Shown here: one piece after another, positions 26,701-34,607 of the stretch | How positions within the stretch are numbered: the first letter of the stretch is position 1 | Layout: the number at the start of each line of letters is the position of its first letter | Origin: Tamlana carrageenivorans | Lineage (GTDB): Bacteria; Bacteroidota; Bacteroidia; Flavobacteriales; Flavobacteriaceae | NCBI RefSeq assembly: GCF_002893765.1 | Contig: NZ_CP025938.1 | Coordinates: 3,057,501 to 3,121,500 of the forward strand | DNA length: 64,000 nucleotides | Reading direction: 5' to 3' | Translations under genes and position numbers: made by a program | Notes under the pieces: generated by a model | The model's input: only the letters and a program-made list of their open reading frames with translations | Databases searched by the model: none | What the model was told of the DNA's origin: nothing

Positions 26701-29251
26701 TAGTCACTTGCGCAGCATTCGATGAATAATCGTTACTAACTTTTACCCAATAATAATAAGTTGTTTCGGCAGCAGCCGAATTATCGCTGTAGAATCTAGC
26801 ATCTGGTGCTAAAGTTACAATTTTTGTTCTACCAGCAGGATTAGAGTCGATATCTCTATAGATTTCAAGAGCGTCAACGGTGATATTACTAGCTGTCCAA
26901 CTTAAGTTCACATTGGTGCCAGAAACAGAAGCACTTAAAGATACGCTAGGATCTCCTGGAGGCGGATTGACAACATCCCCCGTGCTAAGTATCATGTAGT
27001 AAAGATTTGCGGTGTCACCTTTTGTGATGGTGTGCGAACCAGCACTTAGTTGTTGCGTTAACTCGCCGCCTGAAACATTAACATTATTGCCATCAATTTT
27101 AATGCTTCCAGACCAACCTTCGTTAAAAACAAGGGTTATAGAACCACTTGAAGCTGTATTAAAAGAAATGCTTGTACTAGACTCAATTTTTAAGCATTGT
27201 GTTAAGGTTAAACCGGCGTAGTTAACCGTTCCTTTAGAATCGGAAAGGTTTCCAGAAATACTAAATACATTACTACTTGTTCCAGAAGTTGTGAAATTGT
27301 GGGTAGTACCTCCAGCTGGCGGTGGCGTTATTATTTCGTCGTCACCGTTTGGTGTTGCCGATTGAGAATTTGATTCAACATTACCATTGGCTTGAACCCA
27401 ATAGTAGTAAGTCGTTCCGTTATCTACAGAATTATCGGTGTAGCTTGTAGCGCTAGATGATAAATCGGTTAATTTCGTTCTTCCGCTTGTGCTGGAGCTT
27501 GTGTTTCTATACACGGTGAAACCAGAAGCTGTTAGGTTAGCTGTAGACCAGTTTAATGTTACAGATCCGTCTCCCGAAGTTGCTGTTAGTGAAATAGTAG
27601 GATCGGTAGGAATTACTGGTGCAGAACCTTCACCTTGAATATATTGTAATTTTGTATTGTAGTTTATTAATGCTGATTTAAGCGCACTATTTACATCGTA
27701 AGACGTGTCGTCCACAGAATTATTAAAAGTGAAATTGAAATCACCACCTTCTTGTCTGCCACTATATGTCGTCACGTTAGTTTTAGCGTTTTGAGGCGAA
27801 TCTGCAGTATAACTATACATTGCAGAAGAATTGTCGAAATTGTTGTAAGTGTTAGAACCATAAGATGATTTTACACTGCTGCTAATGGTTTGACTTTTAC
27901 TTGTAACCACATAAGCATCAAAATCGGTTGTAGATCCCGAATAATTAGAGTCTCCATAGGCAACAAAACGTTTTTGCCCAGTCATGTAATTGTTGTAAGC
28001 CTTAATGGTACCACCATCTTCTTTAGAAAATGTTGGCATATCCGAGTAATCGTTGGAACCTTCACTTTCATCATAAACATCAGACCCTTGCATAGAAGTC
28101 AGCATAGGGTATTTACAGTTACGGAAATAGTTTCCTTCTACAAAAACCGATGATCCCTTGGTTGAACCCACACCATATTTAGCAACACCATCGTAGTAGT
28201 TGTTGTAAACGTGTGCCGAATAAAAGCGTACACGCGGATGACGAGAATCAGAATGGTCGTACCAGTTGTGGTGGTAAGTAATGTACAAACCTTCAGTCGT
28301 GTTTTCGCTTAAACCTAAAAGGTTAGATTTTCCTGCATCCCAAAAGTGGTTATAAGAAAAAGTAACATAAGTTGATTTTTTACAATCTAAAGCGCCATCT
28401 CCTTTTGCTTGATCTGAGTCTCCTCCAGCATCGCCATAGAAGAAATCACAGTTGTGTACCCAAACATATTGGTTATTCTGTTGTAAACCAATATTATCAC
28501 CTTCACCGCTATCGCAGTTCATGGTACCAATATTTCTTACTTCAATGTTTGTTGCATTTTTAATACGAATACCCCAACCGTCAGCGGTAGCATCATCGCC
28601 TACGCCTTCTAGGGTAATGTAGCTCGAGGCATTATTACTGTTTTCAATAACAATATCACCATTTTGCATATACGACATATCAGTTACCTGTCCGATAAGA
28701 CGAATAATTAAAGGGCGTGTGTCTTTGCCTTTTTTAAAGCCTTCAAGAATAGTTTGTATACCAACACAAGGGTTAGAACTAGCTCCTGTAACATCTAGGC
28801 TAACAGTATTTTTAGTGTTTTCAGTTAAGTATAAGATAACCGCGTTATCTTTTGGTGTTCCATCTGCTTTGTAAGCTCCAGGAACTCGGCCATTACTAAA
28901 AGAAAATCCTGTACGGTCGTGGGCTTTTACGGTAATATTACTTGTTGTTGCTCCAGATCCTTCAGATCCGTTAAATACAGGGGCAACTTTAATAGTGTAC
29001 TGTCCTGCTTTCAAACCTAATACGTCGGCACGGTAGTAGCTTCCGTACCCACGAATGAGTTGTGTGTCAATTTTTTTGTTACTAATACCTTGTCCGCTAT
29101 AATACACATTATAGGAATCGGCTCCAGAGACTGGGGTCCATTTTACGGTGGCTGTTTCGAACCAACCGCTTGCTTCGTTAATCGTTACCGACTGAGCAAT
29201 CGCTAGAAAGGATGCTAGGAGGAATGCTAACGAGAAAACTGTTTTTTTCAT
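23726..29251 (-). CDS. Secreted multidomain pectate lyase (PL1 + PL9) with FN3 repeats and T9SS sorting signal
   Basis: This 1841-residue protein degrades polygalacturonate outside the cell. Order: signal peptide (1-20); FN3-like (about 22-110); PL1 pectate lyase beta-helix (about 120-480) with DGALD (285-289) and catalytic-type SRHPRVR (336-342); FN3 (about 547-637); beta-sandwich (650-755); FN3 (767-854); PL9 beta-helix (870-1250) with ADGFAAKL, GNTFRGC and DDGWDLYTK; three near-identical FN3 repeats (about 1253-1525); another FN3; a CBM35/CBM6-like domain (about 1624-1750); and a type A T9SS sorting domain (about 1767-1841, SVFPNPASDF to KRFIKR). Two lyase families in one chain suggest combined action on pectin. 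No SusC/SusD genes are nearby. Confidence 0.92.
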   Translation of the reverse strand: MKKTVFSLAFLLASFLAIAQSVTINEASGWFETATVKWTPVSGADSYNVYYSGQGISNKKIDTQLIRGYGSYYRADVLGLKAGQYTIKVAPVFNGSEGSGATTSNITVKAHDRTGFSFSNGRVPGAYKADGTPKDNAVILYLTENTKNTVSLDVTGASSNPCVGIQTILEGFKKGKDTRPLIIRLIGQVTDMSYMQNGDIVIENSNNASSYITLEGVGDDATADGWGIRIKNATNIEVRNIGTMNCDSGEGDNIGLQQNNQYVWVHNCDFFYGDAGGDSDQAKGDGALDCKKSTYVTFSYNHFWDAGKSNLLGLSENTTEGLYITYHHNWYDHSDSRHPRVRFYSAHVYNNYYDGVAKYGVGSTKGSSVFVEGNYFRNCKYPMLTSMQGSDVYDESEGSNDYSDMPTFSKEDGGTIKAYNNYMTGQKRFVAYGDSNYSGSTTDFDAYVVTSKSQTISSSVKSSYGSNTYNNFDNSSAMYSYTADSPQNAKTNVTTYSGRQEGGDFNFTFNNSVDDTSYDVNSALKSALINYNTKLQYIQGEGSAPVIPTDPTISLTATSGDGSVTLNWSTANLTASGFTVYRNTSSSTSGRTKLTDLSSSATSYTDNSVDNGTTYYYWVQANGNVESNSQSATPNGDDEIITPPPAGGTTHNFTTSGTSSNVFSISGNLSDSKGTVNYAGLTLTQCLKIESSTSISFNTASSGSITLVFNEGWSGSIKIDGNNVNVSGGELTQQLSAGSHTITKGDTANLYYMILSTGDVVNPPPGDPSVSLSASVSGTNVNLSWTASNITVDALEIYRDIDSNPAGRTKIVTLAPDARFYSDNSAAAETTYYYWVKVSNDYSSNAAQVTTPKADEDPDPENPPTDPSAIYVANNGSASNSGTINSPKTFESALSSVSSGGTIYVKGGKYNFSSTIVITKNGSSSSKIKVFGYDGMPVLSFAAQSELSSNRGIVLDGNYWHFKGITIEEAGDNGMLLSGNYNTIESCIFRSNHDTGLQLSRYNTSATSISDWPSHNLILNCEAYNNRDSDNEDADGFAAKLTCGVGNTFRGCVAHHNIDDGWDLYTKSDTGPIGVVTFEDCIAHSNGTLTTGGSSGGGDKNGFKLGSSAHKINHIVRRCIAFNNGKHGFTDNGNIGTIEFTNNTSYNNGEYNIHTRDGASHVWKNNVSFGNSQNDRIRGNYSAPNAFINVDGSLSVSSNDFVTTSPGPNAYPTSNGFLNLKSSSNLIDAGVTTSGIDYSGSRPDLGAVEYGLVIEQPEDPVVSLNAVATETEINLNWTLVEGTAISYELYRDTDADPAGRTKLANIASVDITSYTDNTATVGTTYYYWIKSNGAFNSNAASATIFAPDADPVVSLNAVATETEINLNWTLVEGTATSYELYRDTDADPAGRTKLANIASVDITSYTDNTATVGTTYYYWIKSNGAFNSNAASATIFAPDADPVVSLNAVATETEINLNWTLVEGTATSYELYRDTDADPAGRTKLANIASVDITSYTDNTATVGTTYYYWIKSNGAFNSNAASATIAAPSNAISLTATPGETSISLNWTANFAPTSIELYRDLDSNPSGRVRIATLAVSATSYVDATADANTEYFYWIKANGSINSNYASATIEGSIIEPTEPTRIEVTDAGTIAYDGSIKYYDAADFDNTINLSNSAGKQIIWNFNAPVSGNYTVTLRYTRKATMNPSVNISFNGNSQTLSLPATQSSSFARASLVTALNAGNNEIVLTSNADGESADIDWIEFELIAGSAKEAADKVTDEDSAFAVSVFPNPASDFIMVKLSGSQTSKIEIYNTLGQFVYSNTQAFGVEKIDLRGLQSGMYLLKVSNGSTETLKRFIKR
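24675..25493. repeat. Three 273-bp tandem repeats inside the pectate lyase gene
   Basis: Units begin at 24675, 24948 and 25221, exactly 273 bp (91 codons) apart, and are nearly identical in DNA. Each encodes one FN3 linker domain (VVSLNAVATETEINLNWT at its start). The high DNA identity points to recent duplication or homogenisation. Confidence 0.9.
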
Positions 29252-29321
29252 TTTGCTTAAATTAATAGTTATTGTTTAGTTGTTTTACAATTCTAAAGAC
29301 ATCACGTTCATGTATTTATAA

Positions 29322-29339
29322 AATGTAATCGATTACATT
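29322..29339. promoter_or_regulatory. Perfect 18-bp palindrome, LacI-type operator candidate
   Basis: AATGTAATCGATTACATT is a perfect palindrome with the central CG typical of LacI-family operators. It lies 71 bp upstream of the pectate lyase start, and a partial half-site (GTGTAATC) follows a few bases further upstream. No LacI-type regulator is encoded in the window. Confidence 0.6.
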
Positions 29340-29611
29340 GGTAAATCGTGTAATCCATTGCCTAAAGTATATGTTACACCTCTGTTTTCCAAATAATTGC
29401 GAAATAATGTTAATAACTTCTTAAAATATGTTACTAAATCATGTTAATTTATCGATAAAGTGTATGAAAAATTATGTCATTAACATTTTTGTAGGATAAT
29501 TGTGTGTCGATTTGTTGTATTGGATTAGTAAACAATATTAAATAGGAAATCGTTTTAGACTGTTCATTTAGCTGAAGTTATGGAAAACGTCTAGTGAAGC
29601 AATGTATCAGA

Positions 29612-29667
29612 GTGTCAAAGTTAAAGCGTTATAAGATTATATAGTTATAAGGTTATAAAGTTACCAA
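29612..29667. repeat. Tandem 8-bp repeat array, second site
   Basis: Seven octamers in phase: GTGTCAAA, GTTAAAGC, GTTATAAG, ATTATATA, GTTATAAG, GTTATAAA, GTTACCAA. It runs into the REP-like copy at 29669, and mirrors in content the array at 23337-23392. Confidence 0.75.
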
Positions 29668-29668
29668 G

Positions 29669-29695
29669 GCACCTCGACAAGCTCGGTATGACAAG
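29669..29695. repeat. REP-like repeat, copy 2
   Basis: Matches 23542-23568 at 26 of 27 positions, same orientation. The two copies bracket the pectate lyase gene. Confidence 0.8.
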
Positions 29696-29722
29696 CTTAG
29701 AGTATAGTTAAACTCGAGGGTT

Positions 29723-29750
29723 AATAATCAATAATAAATAGTCAATAATT
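29723..29750. repeat. 7-bp repeat array (AATAATC type)
   Basis: AATAATC, AATAATA, AATAGTC and AATAATT follow in strict 7-bp phase, 11 bp before the stop codon of the minus-strand HTH-like gene. Confidence 0.75.
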
Positions 29751-29761
29751 AATTTTTTAAT

Positions 29762-30013
29762 TCACTCTTTATTATATTTCTTAAATTCAATGTTTTTAGT
29801 TTTCAAAATGCCATAAAATTTTCGAGGCGATATTTTTAGGTCTTTGGTGATGTCACTTACTTTTTTCTGCCCTTTTTTATACAATTTTAAATTATCGTTC
29901 AATTTTTTATTAAAGTAGTGTTTTTTTAGTTTCTCAATAATTTGTAATTCAGTGAGATTTGACTCCTTTGCATATTTTTCAATTTCAGATTTTATATCTT
30001 TTAAACTACTCAT
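29762..30013 (-). CDS. Small HTH-like hypothetical protein (83 aa)
   Basis: This Lys-rich, helical 83-residue protein has a C-terminal segment VSDITKDLKISPRKFYGILKTKNIEF that reads like a helix-turn-helix, and an N-terminal coiled part (LKDIKSEIEKYAKESNL). It may be a DNA-binding regulator. It lies downstream of the HEPN-like gene on the same strand, separated by 146 bp and a terminator, so it probably has its own promoter. No family is recognised; base composition is AT-rich, as in an acquired gene. Confidence 0.6.
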   Translation of the reverse strand: MSSLKDIKSEIEKYAKESNLTELQIIEKLKKHYFNKKLNDNLKLYKKGQKKVSDITKDLKISPRKFYGILKTKNIEFKKYNKE

Positions 30014-30088
30014 ATGTTTTTTTTTAAGGGTTATGCTTAATAAAGACTAACGTATTTAATGAGCTAATTTACTAAATAAAAACCGATT

Positions 30089-30109
30089 AAAAAATCCGAA
30101 AGGATTTTT
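30089..30109 (-). terminator. Terminator between the HEPN-like and HTH-like genes
   Basis: AAAATCC (30091-30097) and GGATTTT (30102-30108) form a short stem with a 4-nt loop and T-rich flanks on both sides; on the minus strand it ends in TTTTTT. Confidence 0.65.
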
Positions 30110-30159
30110 GTGAGTAGACTAGAACTAGTAATAAATTATATCCGTGTTGTCCAAGGTTT

Positions 30160-30978
30160 TTATTTTAAATTGTGTAAGATTTTCCTGTCTTCGTTTTGTT
30201 CATTAGATAAAGATTTGAAAATCATAAACCCAAATTCTGCGATTAAATTTATTTGTTTTTTTGTTTCTTCATATGTCATTATTAATTTCCAAGAACCCTG
30301 AATTTCCTCGTGTGAAAAGAATGTCTTATAAATGAACATTTGATTTTTACTAAAATTTAGCTTTTTTGTATCTAATAAGTGAAGTGAATGTACAATTGAA
30401 TGTCTAACATTTGTAATTACATAATACCAATCATTCAAATTTATATCAGTATTATTTAGATTCTCAGATTCTTTATAGTTAGGACTAATTTCGCGTAATA
30501 GTTTTAATAACGCTGTATTATTCTTTGATCTGTAATATTTTCGTAGAAATTCTTTTTGATCAGTTAAGAGTTCTTTTTTAACTTTTAAATGTTTTTGGTA
30601 TGTAGGGTATACGTTAAGGAATTCTCCAATTATATTGAATAAAAAACTTTCCAATATTTCGTAACAATTTGCTAAAAAAGTCATTCCATTTTGAGAAATT
30701 AAAGTATCTATGCTTTTTATCATCTCTTCTTGACCTTTAATTTCTATTTGAAACTCAGTAGGATAGTTTAATTTCCAGCCGTTAGCACTTTTTCCTGTTA
30801 AATCACCAATAATCAACTTAGTTCCTATGAAAGGCTCAATACCTGAATTTGATTCATTCTTTTTCTCAATTTGTTTTATCGTATTGGACAAATGGACTTT
30901 GGTCTGATAATGTAAGGATTCATACAAAGCTATTTTATTCAAAAAGTCATCAATTTCCTTTTTTAACGGATTTGTCAT
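30160..30978 (-). CDS. HEPN-like domain protein (272 aa)
   Basis: This mostly helical 272-residue protein contains NVRHSIVHS, with Arg192 and His197 spaced as in the R-x4-6-H catalytic motif of HEPN RNases. The preceding segment (LNDWYYVITN) would form the helix before the motif. The rest, including a stretch FLANCYEILESFLFNIIGEF, resembles large HEPN-like proteins of unknown role found in accessory regions. I infer an RNase or nucleic-acid-associated role; it could also be an inactive HEPN scaffold. Its surroundings (repeats, AT-rich, between core genes) suggest acquisition. Confidence 0.5.
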   Translation of the reverse strand: MTNPLKKEIDDFLNKIALYESLHYQTKVHLSNTIKQIEKKNESNSGIEPFIGTKLIIGDLTGKSANGWKLNYPTEFQIEIKGQEEMIKSIDTLISQNGMTFLANCYEILESFLFNIIGEFLNVYPTYQKHLKVKKELLTDQKEFLRKYYRSKNNTALLKLLREISPNYKESENLNNTDINLNDWYYVITNVRHSIVHSLHLLDTKKLNFSKNQMFIYKTFFSHEEIQGSWKLIMTYEETKKQINLIAEFGFMIFKSLSNEQNEDRKILHNLK

Positions 30979-31240
30979 TTTCTGTGTTTTTCTTGACTAA
31001 CGATAAATTTTGATCTAAATATGTCTTTGAAATTCAGCCGTTAGCTAATGGGATTATTCGGATAGTTTTGGGTTGATTTTTTTGGTACAACTATGCTATA
31101 TAAAATAGCTAACAGAGTGTCTTATAATTTACTTCTACCTCCAAATTAAATTCTTCATTCTTCACTATTAATTATTACTTTCTAACTTTCAATATTCATA
31201 GCCCATTCATCAAGCTCGTTGTTAGAAATCCGCAGAGATT

Positions 31241-31261
31241 AATAATCAATAATCAATAATC
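31241..31261. repeat. Three perfect tandem copies of AATAATC
   Basis: The 7-bp unit AATAATC is repeated three times, 4 bp before the corA stop codon. The same unit occurs at 29723 and, inverted, at 35564. Confidence 0.85.
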
Positions 31262-31265
31262 AACA

Positions 31266-32342
31266 TTAAAGCCACTTTTTACGCTTAAAGTAATACAGCA
31301 TGCCTAAAAACATGACAATCATAACACCCCAAACAACAACATAGCCATATTTATATTTTAATTCTGGCATATATTCGAAATTCATCCCGTAAATACCGGC
31401 AATAAAGGTTAGTGGAATAAAAATGGAGGCCATGATGGTTAGTACTTTCATGACTTCGTTCATTTTGTTACTAATAGCGGTCATATACATATCCATTAAA
31501 CTGGAAGCCATTTCTCTATAGATGTCTATACTTTCGGAAACTTGAATTAAATGGTCGTAGATATCTCTAAAAAAAGTAACCGTTTTTTCCTCGATAAGCG
31601 GATTTTCATTTTTATCAATTTTGATAAGGATTTCTCGAAGCGGAAAAATAGAGCGGCGCATACGAAGGATTTCGTGTTTTAAATCTCGAATTTTTTTACT
31701 GGTTTGATCATCAACATTTCCTGAAAAAATAGCATTTTCAAAGTCTTCAACTTTATCTCCTAAGAGTTCTATAACGCTAAAGTAATGGTCTACAATAGCA
31801 TCAATTAAAATGTATAATAAATAATCAGATCCTAGTGATCTGGCTCTTCCGCGCCCAGCAATGATACGTGCTCTAACGGCATCAAAAACATCGCCTTCCG
31901 ATTCTTGGAAAGTGAGTACGTAGTTTTTGCCTAAAACAAAACTCACTTGTTCCGAAATGATGTTTTCTTCATCATCATCTTTATAATACAGCATTTTCAA
32001 CACCACAAAAAGGTATTCGCCATAGTCGTCGAGTTTAGGGCGTTGGGAAATACTAACAATATCTTCAACCACTAAAGGGTGTAAATTAAAATGATTACCT
32101 AGAGATTCAATCGCATTCACGTGGTTTAATCCGTTGAGGTTCACCCATGTCACCGAATCGGAGTTTTTGAAGTTGTAACTCTCTTCAACCGATTTTAGTT
32201 CTTTTACAGTACAGTGGGTTGTATTGTAATCGAAGGCTTCAATAAAGAGTTTTTCTTTGGTTCGTTCTCCTGTGTATATAGCACTTCCAGGCGCTTGACC
32301 TAATTTTTTTTTAGAATGCTTTGTTCTCGTTTTTTTTGCCAT
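31266..32342 (-). CDS. corA: CorA-type magnesium/cobalt transporter
   Basis: This 358-residue protein has a large soluble N-terminal domain and two C-terminal membrane helices (about 295-345). The pore motif YGMNFEYMPE after the first helix (YGMNF at about 319-323) is the CorA signature GMN. The long stalk helix and the Lys-rich tail KRKKWL are typical. It should form a pentameric Mg2+ channel in the inner membrane. It lies 79 bp downstream of the mscS gene on the same strand. Confidence 0.95.
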   Translation of the reverse strand: MAKKTRTKHSKKKLGQAPGSAIYTGERTKEKLFIEAFDYNTTHCTVKELKSVEESYNFKNSDSVTWVNLNGLNHVNAIESLGNHFNLHPLVVEDIVSISQRPKLDDYGEYLFVVLKMLYYKDDDEENIISEQVSFVLGKNYVLTFQESEGDVFDAVRARIIAGRGRARSLGSDYLLYILIDAIVDHYFSVIELLGDKVEDFENAIFSGNVDDQTSKKIRDLKHEILRMRRSIFPLREILIKIDKNENPLIEEKTVTFFRDIYDHLIQVSESIDIYREMASSLMDMYMTAISNKMNEVMKVLTIMASIFIPLTFIAGIYGMNFEYMPELKYKYGYVVVWGVMIVMFLGMLYYFKRKKWL

Positions 32343-32421
32343 GGAAAAGAAGGTAGCCTGTTTTAAAAAATATAATTAGCGTTGATTGCGTTGCCCGACC
32401 AAGTTAATGAATCTCTATGAA

Positions 32422-32973
32422 TTAAACAGCATCACTATCATCTTCATGAATGTCAACAATAGCGTCTTTTTGAATTAGTGACACTGCCTTTTGAAGCATA
32501 AGGTTGTTAGGGTAAGTTACCAAGCTTCCGTTATCCAGTCGTAAATGCAATTGAAAGGCTCTAATATCTTCAATAATACCAGTTATCGGGAAATCTTTAT
32601 CATGAATTTCTATTTTGTCACCCACTTTATAAGGAAAATTAAAAAACATAATGATACCCGAAGTGATATTACTAAGAATAGACCAAATGGCAAAAAGACC
32701 AATACCTATAACCGCAAAAATAGATGAAAATACAACCGCCAGTTCTTTAAATTCCGTTCCGAAAATTAGCGATTCGATTAAAAGACCTACCAATAAAAAA
32801 TTGACCGTAACATAACGTTTCATTAAGCGAATTCGAGCATCGTTAATGCCATTTTTTCGAGCCACTTTAGTAATGGTGAAGTTGATGATGTACCTCAAAA
32901 TTAGTAATGAAAAAATGACTATTGCCGATACAATAAGTTCGTTTTGATAAGTTTCATGGAAATTTACAAACAT
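32422..32973 (-). CDS. Small mechanosensitive ion channel (MscS family)
   Basis: This 183-residue protein is a minimal MscS: two N-terminal membrane helices, the pore helix region (AIWSILSNITSGIIMFFNFPYKVGDKIEI, residues about 92-122, given in part) and a short beta domain with DIRAFQLHLRLDNGSLVTYPNN. It lacks the large vestibule of E. coli MscS. It would open on membrane tension during osmotic downshock. Confidence 0.9.
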   Translation of the reverse strand: MFVNFHETYQNELIVSAIVIFSLLILRYIINFTITKVARKNGINDARIRLMKRYVTVNFLLVGLLIESLIFGTEFKELAVVFSSIFAVIGIGLFAIWSILSNITSGIIMFFNFPYKVGDKIEIHDKDFPITGIIEDIRAFQLHLRLDNGSLVTYPNNLMLQKAVSLIQKDAIVDIHEDDSDAV

Positions 32974-33023
32974 ATAAAATTCGTGGTTTTTAGTTAATCA
33001 AAGATACAGTCTAAAAAAATGAA

Positions 33024-33983
33024 TTAAGAATCTAAATGCAACGATTCTCTTAATTTTTCGTCTTTATTATGATTTAAATTCCAATAGGGCGATTTGATGG
33101 TTTTGAGTTTGCTTGCCTTGGTGGTAAGGGTTTTTGCTTGTTTACCAAATCCGCTGCTAAAGGTTTCTTCCCAGCTTAAAATATCATATGGAAATTTAGG
33201 GTTAAACATAATTTTTAAAGTGCGCTGTAATTCTGGGTAATGTACAGTATAGCTATCGGTTTCCAAAGTTGCAGTTGCAGCATATGCTTGTAATGGTTTG
33301 TGTTTTAGTCTGATAAATTCAAAAGCTGGAATGATTTGTAAGTTGCCCGTTGGTAGGGATTTCGGATTGATACGCAGCTGTGTCCAGAGTTCGTTTTCTA
33401 AAATAGATTTATTGAGACTGAAATGTTTATCGGCTTCGCCCTGAAAATAGGAGTGGGAAGCGATTTCAAACGCCGTTTTGTTATTTAATTGTGTGTATAT
33501 GTGTCCGCACCACTCTTGCACCGAAGTAGAGAGTTTTAAAGCATGTTGATTGTTCGAAACCGGATAGAAAACACTCTGCATGATGCTATATGGGTAAATG
33601 CCTGTGTTGAAGTTTTTTGTAGCGTTTAGTTTTAAAACAGGAATGGTTTCAGCATTTCGACGATCGGCTTTAACTTGTATGTCGGGTAGAAAATCTTCAG
33701 TAACATAAATTAAAACGGCTGTGCCTTGGCGAATTTCTCCGTAACGGGCTTGTTCTAGTTTATATGAAGATATTTCAGCTTCACCGGCATACCAATAGCT
33801 TTTAAAATCTGATGATAATGGGGTTTTTGGTGATGACGTTTTCACGGATTTCGTTTCAGTTACATTAACTTTCGAACTAGAAGATTTATGTTCTGCGGAA
33901 GGGTTTTGGTTGCAGGATAGCATCAAAACGCATAACCCAAAGATACTCTGTTTTATAAAGGGTTTAGAAGTAAATAGTTTCAT
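33024..33983 (-). CDS. Hypothetical lipoprotein (319 aa) beside maf
   Basis: The N-terminus has a lipoprotein signal (GLCVLMLSC, lipid Cys at residue 24) followed by a Ser/Thr-rich linker. The globular part (about 60-319) includes YWYAGEAEISSYKLEQARYG and VQEWCGHIYTQL, which I know only as a conserved Bacteroidota family of unknown function. In some genomes it is labelled septum formation inhibitor Maf by adjacency, but it has no Maf motif. It is probably anchored in the outer or inner membrane and co-transcribed with maf (30-bp gap). Confidence 0.8.
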   Translation of the reverse strand: MKLFTSKPFIKQSIFGLCVLMLSCNQNPSAEHKSSSSKVNVTETKSVKTSSPKTPLSSDFKSYWYAGEAEISSYKLEQARYGEIRQGTAVLIYVTEDFLPDIQVKADRRNAETIPVLKLNATKNFNTGIYPYSIMQSVFYPVSNNQHALKLSTSVQEWCGHIYTQLNNKTAFEIASHSYFQGEADKHFSLNKSILENELWTQLRINPKSLPTGNLQIIPAFEFIRLKHKPLQAYAATATLETDSYTVHYPELQRTLKIMFNPKFPYDILSWEETFSSGFGKQAKTLTTKASKLKTIKSPYWNLNHNKDEKLRESLHLDS

Positions 33984-34013
33984 AACAAGGATTTTACCCC
34001 TAAAGTTACAATC

Positions 34014-34607
34014 TTATTTTTCTTCTGCAATGGCGTTTAAAGTTTTATAAACCAGATGTACAGGTAGTCCCATGACATTAAAATAGGAGCCTTCTATTTT
34101 GGTTACACCAATTTGTCCGATCCAATCCTGAATGCCATAGGCACCTGCTTTGTCGAAAGGATGGTATTTTTCAATGTAGTATGAAATTTCATCATCACTT
34201 AAAGGTTTAAAAGTAACTTTTGTGATATTATGCAAGGTTTTTTCGAAGGTGGGGGTTGTAAAACACACCGATGTAATCACTTCATGTGTCGTATCGCTAA
34301 GGGATTTTAAAATACGGAAGGCTTCTTCAGCATTTTCTGGTTTACCTAAGGCTTTGTTGCTGTGCCAAACAATGGTGTCGCTGGTAATAAGGATGTCCTT
34401 GGCTTGCAGCTCATCTTTAAACGGCAAGGCTTTTAGCTGGGCTAAATAATTACTGATTTCAAAATGGGTGAGCCTAGACGGATATTCCTCTTTTATTGGT
34501 TTTAAACGAATTTCAAAATCTAAATCCAAATTCTTAAAGAATTCTTGTCGGCGTGGCGATCCAGAAGCCAAGATGATATGAAAGTTTTTTAAAGCGTCGT
34601 TAATCAT
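34014..34607 (-). CDS. maf: Maf family nucleotide pyrophosphatase
   Basis: This 197-residue protein has the Maf N-terminal ILASGSPRRQEFF (residues about 12-24), ITSDTIVWHSNKALGKPENAEEA (given in part) and the C-terminal DKAGAYGIQDWIGQIGVTKIEGSYFNVMGLP segment. Maf enzymes hydrolyse non-canonical nucleotides (dTTP/UTP or modified pyrimidines); earlier they were called septum formation inhibitors. Its start overlaps the end of the UbiA-type gene by 8 bp. Confidence 0.95.
   Translation of the reverse strand: MINDALKNFHIILASGSPRRQEFFKNLDLDFEIRLKPIKEEYPSRLTHFEISNYLAQLKALPFKDELQAKDILITSDTIVWHSNKALGKPENAEEAFRILKSLSDTTHEVITSVCFTTPTFEKTLHNITKVTFKPLSDDEISYYIEKYHPFDKAGAYGIQDWIGQIGVTKIEGSYFNVMGLPVHLVYKTLNAIAEEK

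Larger units (their letters stand above)
29252..29761. other. Intergenic region upstream of the pectate lyase gene
   Basis: This 510-bp gap has no gene. From left to right it holds the pectate lyase leader, an 18-bp palindromic operator candidate (29322-29339), an AT-rich stretch, an 8-bp repeat array (29612-29667), a REP-like 27-mer (29669-29695) and a 7-bp repeat array (29723-29750). Confidence 0.7.
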
